Below, piece by piece: positions 25,319 to 33,423 of a stretch of 64,000 bases of DNA. This DNA is from Flavobacterium rivuli WB 3.3-2 = DSM 21788 (lineage in GTDB: Bacteria > Bacteroidota > Bacteroidia > Flavobacteriales > Flavobacteriaceae), in contig NZ_KB899966.1 of NCBI RefSeq assembly GCF_000378485.1, positions 1-64,000 on the forward strand. The letters run 5' to 3'. Numbering within the stretch: the first letter of the stretch is position 1; each line of letters starts with the position of its first letter. Both the position numbers and the translations under genes were made by a program. Below the pieces are notes generated by a model. The model was given only the letters and a program-made list of their open reading frames with translations. It did no database searches and was not told where the DNA came from.

Positions 25319-25684
25319 ATGAAAAAAATACTTATTGTAGACGACGAACCTAATATAGTGATGTCGCTGGAATATACTTTTAAGAAAAATAACTTTGAAG
25401 TCTTTATTGCCCGCGATGGGCAGGAGGCTCTTGAACTGCTTAAAGATCAAATTCCGGATGTAATAATACTTGATGTTATGATGCCTATGGTAGATGGCTA
25501 TGCAACCGTTGAGCAAATAAAAAAGAACGGCCGCCTTAAAAATACGAAGGTAATATTCCTTTCTGCTAAAAATAAGGAGAGCGATATAGAAAAGGGGTTA
25601 GCATTAGGCGCAAATCTTTATATGACAAAGCCTTTTTCTATTAAAAAACTATTAGAGCAGGTTAATGAACTGGTTGGGAAGTAA
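25319..25684 (+). CDS. Single-domain response regulator (CheY-like)
   Basis: The 121-residue receiver domain has no output domain: acidic pair D8-D9, phospho-acceptor D52 in 'DVIILDVMMPMVDGY', Ser in 'VIFLSAKN' and Lys in 'YMTKPFS'. Six bases separate it from the symporter-type kinase, so it is the cognate partner. Because it has no DNA-binding domain, the signal must be passed on by protein contact. This differs from the LuxR-type CrbR and NtrC-type CbrB partners known in Proteobacteria. Confidence 0.93.
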   Translation: MKKILIVDDEPNIVMSLEYTFKKNNFEVFIARDGQEALELLKDQIPDVIILDVMMPMVDGYATVEQIKKNGRLKNTKVIFLSAKNKESDIEKGLALGANLYMTKPFSIKKLLEQVNELVGK

Positions 25685-25758
25685 TTTCCTGCCAAACAGA
25701 TTAAATATTTATAAACGCTAAACCTCAAAAAAAGGATAAACAATAACGTTATATATAT

Positions 25759-25766
25759 TATTTTTG
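25759..25766 (+). promoter_or_regulatory. Possible -7 element of the acs promoter
   Basis: TATTTTTG matches TAnnTTTG, 76 bases before the acs start; a clear -33 TTTG is missing. This would leave a leader of about 70 bases, and acs would have its own promoter in addition to any readthrough. Confidence 0.4.
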
Positions 25767-25842
25767 CATAAATATATGTGATTTAAAAATAATCCTTAAT
25801 ATATTTACAAAGTCTTTAAAAATTGAATCAAAAACACACGCA

Positions 25843-27753
25843 ATGAGTTATTATCAGGTAAAAAACTTAGAACAATATTTCAAGCATTACAATAAATCCG
25901 TACGCGAACCAAGAAAATTTTGGGATAAAGTAGCCGATGAGAATTTTACATGGTACCAAAAATGGGATAAAGTTGTAGAGTTTGATATGCAGGAAGCTGA
26001 AGTTAAGTGGTTTATAAATGCAAAAGTTAACATAACAAAAAACTGTATAGACCGTCATTTGGCAAAAAGGGGTGAAAAGACCGCCATTATTTTTGAACCG
26101 AATGATCCTAAAGAAGATGCACTTCATATAACATATAACGAGCTGTACGACCGCGTTGCTAAAATGGCTAATGTGTTACGCTCACAGGGTATTAAAAAAG
26201 GTGACAGGGTATGTATCTACCTGCCCATGATACCGGAACTTGCCGTAAGTGTACTGGCATGTGCCAGGATTGGGGCAATACACTCGGTTATATTTGCAGG
26301 GTTTTCTGCCTCGGCAGTAGCCAGCAGGGTAATTGATTCAGGGTGTAAAATGGTTATCACATCAGATGGTGGTTTCCGTGGCAGCAAAAAAATTGAGCTT
26401 AAAAGTATTATAGACGATGCCTTAAAAACATGCCCGACTATAGATAAAGTATTAGTTGTAAAACGTACTAATGCAGATATTGATATGAAAGAAGGCCGTG
26501 ACCAGTGGTTACAGCCACTGCTTGATGAGGCAGAACCTAATAATGTTGCCGAGATAATGGATGCTGAAGACCCGTTGTTTATATTGTATACTTCAGGATC
26601 TACAGGAAAGCCGAAAGGCATGCTGCACACTACTGCAGGCTATATGGTTTATGCTGCTTATACCTTTAAGAATATATTTGCCTACGAAGAAAATGATGTG
26701 TACTGGTGTACTGCCGATATTGGCTGGATTACTGGGCACTCTTACATACTATACGGGCCATTATTAAATGGCGCTACTACGGTAATTTTTGAAGGCGTAC
26801 CGTCATACCCAGACTTCGGCCGTTTTTGGGAAGTTATAGACAAGCATAAAGTTACCCAGTTCTACACAGCGCCAACAGCTATTCGCTCGCTGGCTAAAGA
26901 AAACTGGTCTTGGGTAGACAAACATGATCTTACATCGCTTAAAGTAATAGGCTCTGTAGGAGAACCTATTAACGAAGAGGCATGGCACTGGTATAATGAC
27001 CACGTGGGCAAAAAGAAATCGCCTATTGTAGATACCTGGTGGCAAACAGAAACTGGTGGTATTATGATATCGCCACTACCATTTGTAACGCCAACAAAAC
27101 CTACTTATGCAACATTACCTTTACCGGGTGTACAGCCGGTATTGATGGACGAAAAACGTAATGAGATAGAAGGCAACCAGGTTGTGGGCAGCCTTTGTAT
27201 TAAGTTTCCATGGCCGGGTATGGCGCGTACCATTTGGGGTGATCATCAAAGGTTTAAAGATACTTATTTTACAACTTTCCCTGGTAAATACTTTACAGGA
27301 GATGGTGCATTACGCGACGAAGTTGGCTATTACAGGATAACCGGCCGTGTAGATGATGTTGTTATAGTATCTGGCCATAACCTTGGCACAGCACCTATAG
27401 AAGATGCTATAAATGAGCACCCTGCTGTGGCAGAATCTGCAATTGTAGGCTTCCCACACGACGTTAAGGGTAGCGCGCTGTATGGCTTTATTATTCTTAA
27501 AGAATCGGGCTCGGGTCGCGTTAAAGAAAATCTTGAAAAAGAAATTAATGAGCACATATCCAGCCATATAGGTCCAATTGCCAAACTTGATAAAATACAG
27601 TTCGTATCGGGATTGCCTAAAACACGATCTGGTAAAATTATGAGAAGGATATTACGTAAAATTGCCGAAGGCGACTTTAGTAATTTTGGTGATACATCTA
27701 CATTACTAAACCCTGAAATTGTTGAAGAAATTAAACAAAGCAGGATAGAGTAA
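25843..27753 (+). CDS. acs: Acetyl-CoA synthetase (AMP-forming)
   Basis: The 636-residue protein is full length for Acs. The N-terminal cap ('YFKHYNKSVREPRKFWDKVA'), the AMP-binding loop ('LYTSGSTGKPKGMLHT'), 'DTWWQTETGGIMISP' and the C-terminal 'LPKTRSGKIMRR' with the regulatory catalytic lysine (Lys598) are all present. It makes acetyl-CoA from acetate, ATP and CoA. It closes the porin-transporter-kinase-receiver run and is the main argument that this locus handles acetate. A strong terminator follows. Confidence 0.97.
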   Translation: MSYYQVKNLEQYFKHYNKSVREPRKFWDKVADENFTWYQKWDKVVEFDMQEAEVKWFINAKVNITKNCIDRHLAKRGEKTAIIFEPNDPKEDALHITYNELYDRVAKMANVLRSQGIKKGDRVCIYLPMIPELAVSVLACARIGAIHSVIFAGFSASAVASRVIDSGCKMVITSDGGFRGSKKIELKSIIDDALKTCPTIDKVLVVKRTNADIDMKEGRDQWLQPLLDEAEPNNVAEIMDAEDPLFILYTSGSTGKPKGMLHTTAGYMVYAAYTFKNIFAYEENDVYWCTADIGWITGHSYILYGPLLNGATTVIFEGVPSYPDFGRFWEVIDKHKVTQFYTAPTAIRSLAKENWSWVDKHDLTSLKVIGSVGEPINEEAWHWYNDHVGKKKSPIVDTWWQTETGGIMISPLPFVTPTKPTYATLPLPGVQPVLMDEKRNEIEGNQVVGSLCIKFPWPGMARTIWGDHQRFKDTYFTTFPGKYFTGDGALRDEVGYYRITGRVDDVVIVSGHNLGTAPIEDAINEHPAVAESAIVGFPHDVKGSALYGFIILKESGSGRVKENLEKEINEHISSHIGPIAKLDKIQFVSGLPKTRSGKIMRRILRKIAEGDFSNFGDTSTLLNPEIVEEIKQSRIE

Positions 27754-27773
27754 TATTTTCTATAAATTATACA

Positions 27774-27802
27774 GGCGGCATCATTAGGTGCCGCCTTTTT
27801 TT
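27774..27802 (+). terminator. Rho-independent terminator of acs
   Basis: GGCGGCA pairs with TGCCGCC (7 bp, 8-base loop), followed by seven T. It separates acs from the polyketide operon. Confidence 0.92.
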
Positions 27803-27851
27803 ATATTAATCATAACATTTGCCCACTATTAATTTGTTAAATTAGCACGTT

Positions 27852-28988
27852 ATGGCTACAAATCATGATGTGCTTATTATTGGTGGTGGACTGGCCGGAC
27901 TGGCCTCTGCCATTCATTTGTCTAAACAGGGGCTATCTGTTATTGTTATAGAAAAATCAGGTTATCCCAGGCATAAAGTATGTGGCGAATATATTTCGAA
28001 TGAAATTTTGCCATACCTGGAATGGCTTGATGTTGATGTTTCTACATTAAATCCGACACAACTACACCGTTTAGAATTTTCTACCACAACCAGAAGAGCC
28101 ATTACTGCACAATTGCCATTGGGCGGTTTTGGCATAAGCCGTTTTACTTTAGATAATTTTCTGTATCTAAAGGCATTGGCTAATGGCTGCATGTTTATAG
28201 AAGATACTGTTAATGATGTTTTTATTCAGGATGATATGTTTAGGGTACAGACTAAAAATGATATGTATATGTCTAAAATAGTATTAGGTGCCTTTGGCAA
28301 ACGATCAAATATCGATCAGCAATTAGCAAGAAGTTTTATCGGGACTAAATCACCCTGGCTTGCTGTAAAAGCACATTACAGCGGTAATTTCCCTAATGAT
28401 TTAGTAGCATTGCATAATTTTAGCGGTGGCTATTGTGGTGTGTCTAAAGTTGAAGACAATAAAATAAACATTTGCTACCTCGCAGATTATGCTACTTTTA
28501 AGCAGTATAAAAATATAGAAGACTATCAGCATGAAGTACTGTATAAAAATAAATGCCTTGAAACAATCTTTGAAAATAGCACCATCATGTTTGATAAGCC
28601 CTTAACGATTGGCCAGATATGTTTTGATAAAAAACTGTCTGTTGAAAAACATATTCTTATGATGGGCGATAGCGCCGGGCTTATTCATCCGCTTTGTGGT
28701 AATGGTATGGCCATGGCAATACATAGTGCTAAAATTGCATCAGAGTTGGTTTTATGTTATTATTCCGGGCAAATAACCCGTGAAGTTTTAGAAAAACAAT
28801 ATGCCCTCCACTGGAACAGGCTGTTTAACAAACGCTTGTTTACAGGCAGGATGCTGGGCAAGGTTTTACAAAATAAATCGCTGACGAACCAGCTGATGGA
28901 AGCTGCAGTAAATTTCCCGGTAATAGTGTCAAAAATTGTAAAGCATACTCATGGTAAACCCATTAAAACTGCTGCTAAATGGGAATAA
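27852..28988 (+). CDS. FAD-dependent oxidoreductase/monooxygenase (geranylgeranyl reductase-like) of the type III PKS operon
   Basis: The 378-residue protein starts with the dinucleotide motif 'DVLIIGGGLAGLASAIHL' (about 6-23). It then has 'YPRHKVCGEYISNEILPYLE', typical of the GGR/UbiH-like group, and 'MMGDSAGLIHPLCGNGMAMAIHSAKIA' (about 271-297), which binds the FAD ribitol. It is the first gene of a seven-gene operon with a methyltransferase and a type III PKS; an upstream TTTG (27818) and TAAATTAG (27838) form a weak promoter match. By analogy with SrsC of Streptomyces griseus it may hydroxylate or oxidise a polyketide ring; reduction of an alkyl chain is the alternative. Confidence 0.85.
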   Translation: MATNHDVLIIGGGLAGLASAIHLSKQGLSVIVIEKSGYPRHKVCGEYISNEILPYLEWLDVDVSTLNPTQLHRLEFSTTTRRAITAQLPLGGFGISRFTLDNFLYLKALANGCMFIEDTVNDVFIQDDMFRVQTKNDMYMSKIVLGAFGKRSNIDQQLARSFIGTKSPWLAVKAHYSGNFPNDLVALHNFSGGYCGVSKVEDNKINICYLADYATFKQYKNIEDYQHEVLYKNKCLETIFENSTIMFDKPLTIGQICFDKKLSVEKHILMMGDSAGLIHPLCGNGMAMAIHSAKIASELVLCYYSGQITREVLEKQYALHWNRLFNKRLFTGRMLGKVLQNKSLTNQLMEAAVNFPVIVSKIVKHTHGKPIKTAAKWE

Positions 28989-29692
28989 ATACTAATTACC
29001 GCACACAGGAACCAGAAATAATGGACGATTTTTTACTTAAAGGTGAGGAACTACGTGATGCTTTAGACAAAATTGCAGCCATTAATCAATTGCTTGGCGG
29101 CAATAAACTTACATTAAGCGGGATTAGGCGATTGCTTACCAATCATGACAAAAATAAAACTATTACTATAGTTGATATTGGCTGTGGAAATGGCGATATG
29201 CTGCGCATGCTTGCTAATTATGGCAAAGCACAACATCTTAACCTAAATTTAATAGGTATTGATGCTAATGCCTTTACCATTAGTTATGCAGAGCAGCTTA
29301 CAGAGAAATATTCTAATATAACATTTAAGTGTATCGATATCTTCAGCCCGCAATTTAATAAACTAAATTATGATATTGTACTATGCACACTTACGTTACA
29401 CCATTTTTCAGACAACGATATTGAAGATATTATTGCTACCTTTAAGAAAAATGCAGCTATAGGTGTTGTAATAAACGACCTGCACCGTAGTAAATTAGCC
29501 TATAGGCTTTTTGCTGTAATCTGCAGGATCTTTGCCTTAAACAGGATGTCTCGTAAAGACGGCCTGGTATCTATACTACGAGGTTTTAAAAAAGAAGAAC
29601 TTGAAGCCTATTCTCAAAAACTGAATTTAAAAAACTACAGCATTCACTGGAAATGGGCATTTAGGTACCAATGGATAATATATAACCTATGA
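28979..29692 (+). CDS. SAM-dependent methyltransferase of the type III PKS operon
   Basis: The 237-residue class I methyltransferase has motif I 'TIVDIGCGNGDMLRML' (about 61-76), 'LIGIDANAFTISYAEQL', and 'DIVLCTLTLHHFSDNDIEDII' as motif IV/V. The start 'NYRTQEPEIMDDFLLKGEELRDALDKIAAINQLLGG' matches the family often found beside type III PKS genes. It overlaps the oxidoreductase by 10 bases and the PKS by 4, so all three are translationally coupled. Likely target is a hydroxyl or ring carbon of the polyketide, as for SrsB or BpsB; this is inference. Confidence 0.88.
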   Translation: MGINTNYRTQEPEIMDDFLLKGEELRDALDKIAAINQLLGGNKLTLSGIRRLLTNHDKNKTITIVDIGCGNGDMLRMLANYGKAQHLNLNLIGIDANAFTISYAEQLTEKYSNITFKCIDIFSPQFNKLNYDIVLCTLTLHHFSDNDIEDIIATFKKNAAIGVVINDLHRSKLAYRLFAVICRIFALNRMSRKDGLVSILRGFKKEELEAYSQKLNLKNYSIHWKWAFRYQWIIYNL

Positions 29693-30741
29693 GTGTAAAA
29701 ATAGTAACCGCTACAAAGCAATTGCCTCAATATTCGCGAACTACAGCAGATATATTACCCCTTTTAGACGGTTGGCTGCAAGGCCAGGACGAGCGTTTTA
29801 TCAAAAAGGTAAAGAAAATATTTGAAGGTGCAGCAGTAGATGTCCGCTATTCTATAATGGATCCGCTGGAGGTTTTTACGGCCACATCATTTGAAGATAA
29901 AAATGATATTTATGTACGCGAAGTAATTAAGCTTGGCGAACAGGTATTGCAAAACGCATTAAGTAAAGCAGGGTGGGAGCCGCAAACGCTGGATTATATT
30001 ATAACAGTGAGCTGTACCGGCATAATGATACCCTCGCTTGATGCTTACCTTATTAATAAAATGAATCTGCGGCAGGATATTGTGCGCCTGCCGGTAACAG
30101 AGATGGGCTGTGCAGCAGGTATATCAGGAATTATATATGCTAAGAATTTTTTAAAGGCAAATCCGGGAAAACGTGCTGCTGTTATAGCAGTAGAGTCGCC
30201 AACGGCAACATTTCAGCTCGATGATTTTTCTATGCCTAATATTGTAAGTGCAGCAATATTTGGCGATGGTGCAGCCTGTTGCTTATTATCATCTTACAAA
30301 GAAGATAGTGGCCCTGAAATTATAGATGAGCAAATGTATCATTTTTATGACGCAGAACACATGATGGGCTTTAAGCTTACTAACAGTGGCCTGCAAATGG
30401 TTTTAGATATTGAAGTGCCGGACACAATTGCGGCACATTTTGGCGATATCATTCATCCATTCCTGCAACGCAATAATCTTACTATAGAAGATATTGATCA
30501 TCTTATATTTCATCCCGGTGGAAAAAAGATAGTACAGACGGTAGAAGAATTATTCTCCGGCCTTGGCAAGAACATAAACGATACTAAAGAAGTATTGCGG
30601 CACTATGGCAACATGTCGAGCGCAACGGTACTTTATGTTTTAGAACGTATTTTAGACAGTAACCCAAAAGTGGGAGAGCGGGGGGTAATGCTAAGTTTTG
30701 GTCCAGGATTTTCGGCGCAACGTGTTTTATTACAATGGTAA
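29689..30741 (+). CDS. Type III polyketide synthase (chalcone/stilbene synthase family)
   Basis: The 350-residue thiolase-fold synthase has its catalytic triad visible: Cys141 in 'TEMGCAAGISG', His275 in 'IFHPGGKKIV' and Asn308 in 'GNMSSATV'. The C-terminal 'LSFGPGFSAQRVLLQW' is the family G-F-G-P-G loop. Bacterial members extend acyl-CoA or acyl-ACP with malonyl-CoA and cyclise to pyrones, resorcinols or phloroglucinols. Here an ACP, ketosynthase and dehydratase lie in the same operon, so a long or unsaturated acyl-ACP starter is plausible. Product is unknown. Confidence 0.95.
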   Translation: MSVKIVTATKQLPQYSRTTADILPLLDGWLQGQDERFIKKVKKIFEGAAVDVRYSIMDPLEVFTATSFEDKNDIYVREVIKLGEQVLQNALSKAGWEPQTLDYIITVSCTGIMIPSLDAYLINKMNLRQDIVRLPVTEMGCAAGISGIIYAKNFLKANPGKRAAVIAVESPTATFQLDDFSMPNIVSAAIFGDGAACCLLSSYKEDSGPEIIDEQMYHFYDAEHMMGFKLTNSGLQMVLDIEVPDTIAAHFGDIIHPFLQRNNLTIEDIDHLIFHPGGKKIVQTVEELFSGLGKNINDTKEVLRHYGNMSSATVLYVLERILDSNPKVGERGVMLSFGPGFSAQRVLLQW

Positions 30742-30758
30742 ACAAAAAGATTTAATTT

Positions 30759-31196
30759 ATGGAATTTAATGATATTTTAGCAAAGCTGCCATATAGCAAA
30801 CCCTTTTTATTTGTAGATGAGCTTTTACATGTAGATGAAAATAGCATAAGCGGCACATATACTTTTGATGAGAATCTCGACTTTTACAAAGGCCATTTTA
30901 AAGGCAACCCTGTGACCCCCGGAGTAATTTTAACCGAAACTATGGCACAGATAGGTATGGTGTGCCTTGGAATTTATCTCTTAGATGATAAGTTGACACC
31001 AGAGACTGTAATAGCCTTTACATCAGCCGATATGCAATTTTTAAAAGCTGTTTATCCTAATGAAAAAGTAACCGTATTTGCAGAGAAAACATTTTTTAGG
31101 TTTGGTAAGATAAAATGTAACGTGGTTATGAAAAACGAAGCTGGAGACGAAGTTTGTAAAGGCGTAGTTGCAGGCATGATAACTAAAAACCTATGA
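30759..31196 (+). CDS. 3-hydroxyacyl-ACP dehydratase, FabZ-like hot-dog protein
   Basis: The 145-residue single hot-dog domain has the FabZ active-site region 'FYKGHFKGNPVTPGVILTETMAQIG'. The catalytic His is His46, and the usual acidic residue is Glu in 'LTETMAQ'. The N-terminal 'LPYSKPFLFVDELLHVDENSISG' is also typical of FabZ. It dehydrates beta-hydroxyacyl-ACP to enoyl-ACP. It sits between the PKS and a ketosynthase and overlaps the latter by 4 bases. It probably introduces a double bond into an acyl starter or chain. Confidence 0.9.
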   Translation: MEFNDILAKLPYSKPFLFVDELLHVDENSISGTYTFDENLDFYKGHFKGNPVTPGVILTETMAQIGMVCLGIYLLDDKLTPETVIAFTSADMQFLKAVYPNEKVTVFAEKTFFRFGKIKCNVVMKNEAGDEVCKGVVAGMITKNL

Positions 31197-32467
31197 AGCG
31201 CAGAGTGGTAATAACCGGCATGGGTATAGTTGCCCCAAATGGGGTAGGTATTCCTGCATTTACCCACGCTATAAAAAACGGCACATCGGGTATCAGGCAT
31301 GATAAGCAGTTAGAACAACTTAAATTTTCCTGCCAGATTGCCGGTCAGCCTGTTATTACAGAAGAAATAAAATCTAACTATTTTACTGACCTTGATCTTC
31401 GCGGCTTTAACAGCACCGGAATTATGTACGGTATTATTGCAGGTATGGAAGCATGGGTTAATGCCGGTTTGCCCATCAATAATAATGAAGACCCTGACTG
31501 GGATAGTGGGACTATTTTTGGTTCCGGGACATCCGGTATTGATAAATTCAGGGAAAGTATTTATAAAATAGACGAGTTACAAACCCGAAGGTTAGGCAGT
31601 ACCGTTGTAGCACAAACCATGAATAGTGGCATAAGCGCCTATCTTGGAGGTAAACTGGGGTTAGGTAATATTGTTACCACAAACTCTTCGGCCTGTGCAA
31701 CAGGTGCAGAGGCTATTTTAATGGCTTATGAACGTATACTATCAGGCAAGGCAAAACGTATACTTGCAGGCAGTACAGGAGACAGCGGCCCTTACATTTG
31801 GGCAGGATTTGATGCTATGCGGGTTTGTACCTCTAAACATAATGATTCTCCTGAAAAAGGATCGCGTCCAATGAGTGCTTCTGCGTCAGGATTTGTGCCC
31901 GGAAGCGGTGCAGGAGCATTAGTTATAGAAGATTTAGAAACTGCCCTGCAGCGCGGAGCTACCATTTATGCCGAAATACTGGGTGGCCATGTAAATTCTG
32001 GCGGGCAGCGTGGTAGTGGAACTATGACGGCACCAAATAGTGTTGCGGTGCAGCGATGTATAACATCGGCTTTAGAAAATGCAGGGGTAACTCCGGATGC
32101 TGTTGATGTAATCAACGGGCATTTAACAGCAACCACCAAAGACAGCCTTGAAATAGAGAACTGGACTAAAGCATTAGGGCGCAGCGGAGTAGATTTTCCT
32201 TATATAAATTCGATAAAATCAATGACGGGACACTGCCTTAGTGCCGCAGGAAGCATAGAAAGTGTTGCTGCAGTATTGCAATTGCATGAAGGATTTATAT
32301 TTTCAAATATTAACTGCGACGACCTGAACCCAGAGATTGCAGTACTGATTGATGCTTCAAAAATTCCAACTAAAATCATAAATAGAGAACTGAATATAAT
32401 TGCCAAAGCCAGTTTTGGTTTTGGCGATGTAAATGCATGCATCATATTTAAAAAATATAATACTTAA
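31193..32467 (+). CDS. Beta-ketoacyl-ACP synthase (FabF-like)
   Basis: The 424-residue condensing enzyme has Cys168 in 'TNSSACATGAEAI', His310 in 'VINGHLTATTKDS', and Lys342 and His347 in 'SIKSMTGHCLSAAGS'. So the decarboxylative Cys-His-His set is intact, though the second motif is 'GHLTATTKDS' instead of the usual 'AHGTGTPLND'. It should elongate acyl-ACP with malonyl-ACP. No ketoreductase or enoyl reductase is in the operon, so these steps would be borrowed from fatty acid synthesis. Coupled to the dehydratase by an ATGA overlap. Confidence 0.92.
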   Translation: MKRRVVITGMGIVAPNGVGIPAFTHAIKNGTSGIRHDKQLEQLKFSCQIAGQPVITEEIKSNYFTDLDLRGFNSTGIMYGIIAGMEAWVNAGLPINNNEDPDWDSGTIFGSGTSGIDKFRESIYKIDELQTRRLGSTVVAQTMNSGISAYLGGKLGLGNIVTTNSSACATGAEAILMAYERILSGKAKRILAGSTGDSGPYIWAGFDAMRVCTSKHNDSPEKGSRPMSASASGFVPGSGAGALVIEDLETALQRGATIYAEILGGHVNSGGQRGSGTMTAPNSVAVQRCITSALENAGVTPDAVDVINGHLTATTKDSLEIENWTKALGRSGVDFPYINSIKSMTGHCLSAAGSIESVAAVLQLHEGFIFSNINCDDLNPEIAVLIDASKIPTKIINRELNIIAKASFGFGDVNACIIFKKYNT

Positions 32468-32471
32468 CGCC

Positions 32472-32726
32472 ATGAACAAACAGGAACTTATAGAAAAACT
32501 AAAGATTATTGTAAAACCTTATACAACAAATAGTGAGGCGTACCAAAACCTTAATGAAAATACTGACTTTATAAAGGACCTGAAAATAAATTCGGCTAAC
32601 CTTGTAGATATTGTACTGGATGTAGAAGAGCAGTTTGATGTGATAATTGAAAATGAAGATATGGAGCGGATGCTCGATATAAAGACAGCTGTAGAAATCA
32701 TTGAAACCAAACTTGCAGCAAAATGA
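32472..32726 (+). CDS. Acyl carrier protein
   Basis: The protein has 84 residues from the ATG at 32472; an upstream in-frame ATG lies inside the ketosynthase and is unlikely. The helix II start reads 'LKINSANLVDIVLDVEEQFDV', so the phosphopantetheine Ser is probably Ser41 in N-S-A rather than the usual D-S-L. The protein is acidic and four-helical in pattern. It should carry the growing acyl chain for the ketosynthase, dehydratase and possibly the type III PKS. It overlaps the transferase gene by 4 bases. Confidence 0.85.
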   Translation: MNKQELIEKLKIIVKPYTTNSEAYQNLNENTDFIKDLKINSANLVDIVLDVEEQFDVIIENEDMERMLDIKTAVEIIETKLAAK

Positions 32727-33208
32727 TAGGTAATGATGTTGTAGATATCATACAATCGCGTAAAGAAAGCAACTGGCAGCGCCAGGGTTTTTTAAATAAG
32801 ATATTTACCACCGAGGAACAGCAATTTATTACAATCTATCCTGATCCGGAAATTATGGTATGGATACTCTGGAGTATGAAAGAAGCAGCTTATAAAATAT
32901 ATAACAGGCAAACAGCAGTACGTTCATTTAATCCCAAGCATCTGGTTTGTAATATTAATAATAAACATTACGGGACAGTAATGTGTTATAATTTAATATT
33001 TTATACTACAACAAGTGTAAAAAAAAATTGCATTTATACAGTTGCCTCAACATCAAAAAAAAATCTTAAAAACGTATACGAAATATATGACCCGTTGATT
33101 TTTAAAGATAATAATGGATTGCCTTATGTAATAAATAACAAAGGAAAGATACAGCCAGTATCTGTAAGCCATCATGGAAAATATTATAAAATTGCTGGAT
33201 TAATATAG
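32723..33208 (+). CDS. 4'-Phosphopantetheinyl transferase
   Basis: The 161-residue member of the PPTase superfamily has 'IGNDVVDI' at the N-terminus and 'WILWSMKEAAYKIYNRQ' (about 47-63), the two metal/CoA-binding motifs. It transfers phosphopantetheine from CoA to the carrier protein. Being last in the operon and coupled by ATGA to the ACP gene, it most likely primes that ACP, whose acceptor motif is unusual. The C-terminal third is divergent and lysine-rich. Confidence 0.88.
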   Translation: MIGNDVVDIIQSRKESNWQRQGFLNKIFTTEEQQFITIYPDPEIMVWILWSMKEAAYKIYNRQTAVRSFNPKHLVCNINNKHYGTVMCYNLIFYTTTSVKKNCIYTVASTSKKNLKNVYEIYDPLIFKDNNGLPYVINNKGKIQPVSVSHHGKYYKIAGLI

Positions 33209-33365
33209 GTTAAGTTAAAACTAAGAAAGGAAATATTAAGTTTTGAACCTATAATGACAATTTTGATTGAAGTGGAAATAGAGATTTTTGTTATAGATAT
33301 TGGCTTTTTAGCACTGCATAGCATGGTGTGTAATTTTTTTTAAGAGTTTATATTAACACCCATTG

Positions 33366-33396
33366 TTTGAGTATTATCCATTTTTAAATATATTTG
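33366..33396 (+). promoter_or_regulatory. Canonical Bacteroidota promoter of the PAS kinase gene
   Basis: TTTG (33366-33369), exactly 19 bases, then TATATTTG (33389-33396) is a full match to the -33/-7 consensus of the primary sigma factor in Bacteroidota. It lies 27 bases ahead of the start codon. The rest of the 33209-33423 gap shows nothing else. Confidence 0.75.
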
Positions 33397-33423
33397 TATT
33401 GCAACCCCACTAAAATTTAAATA

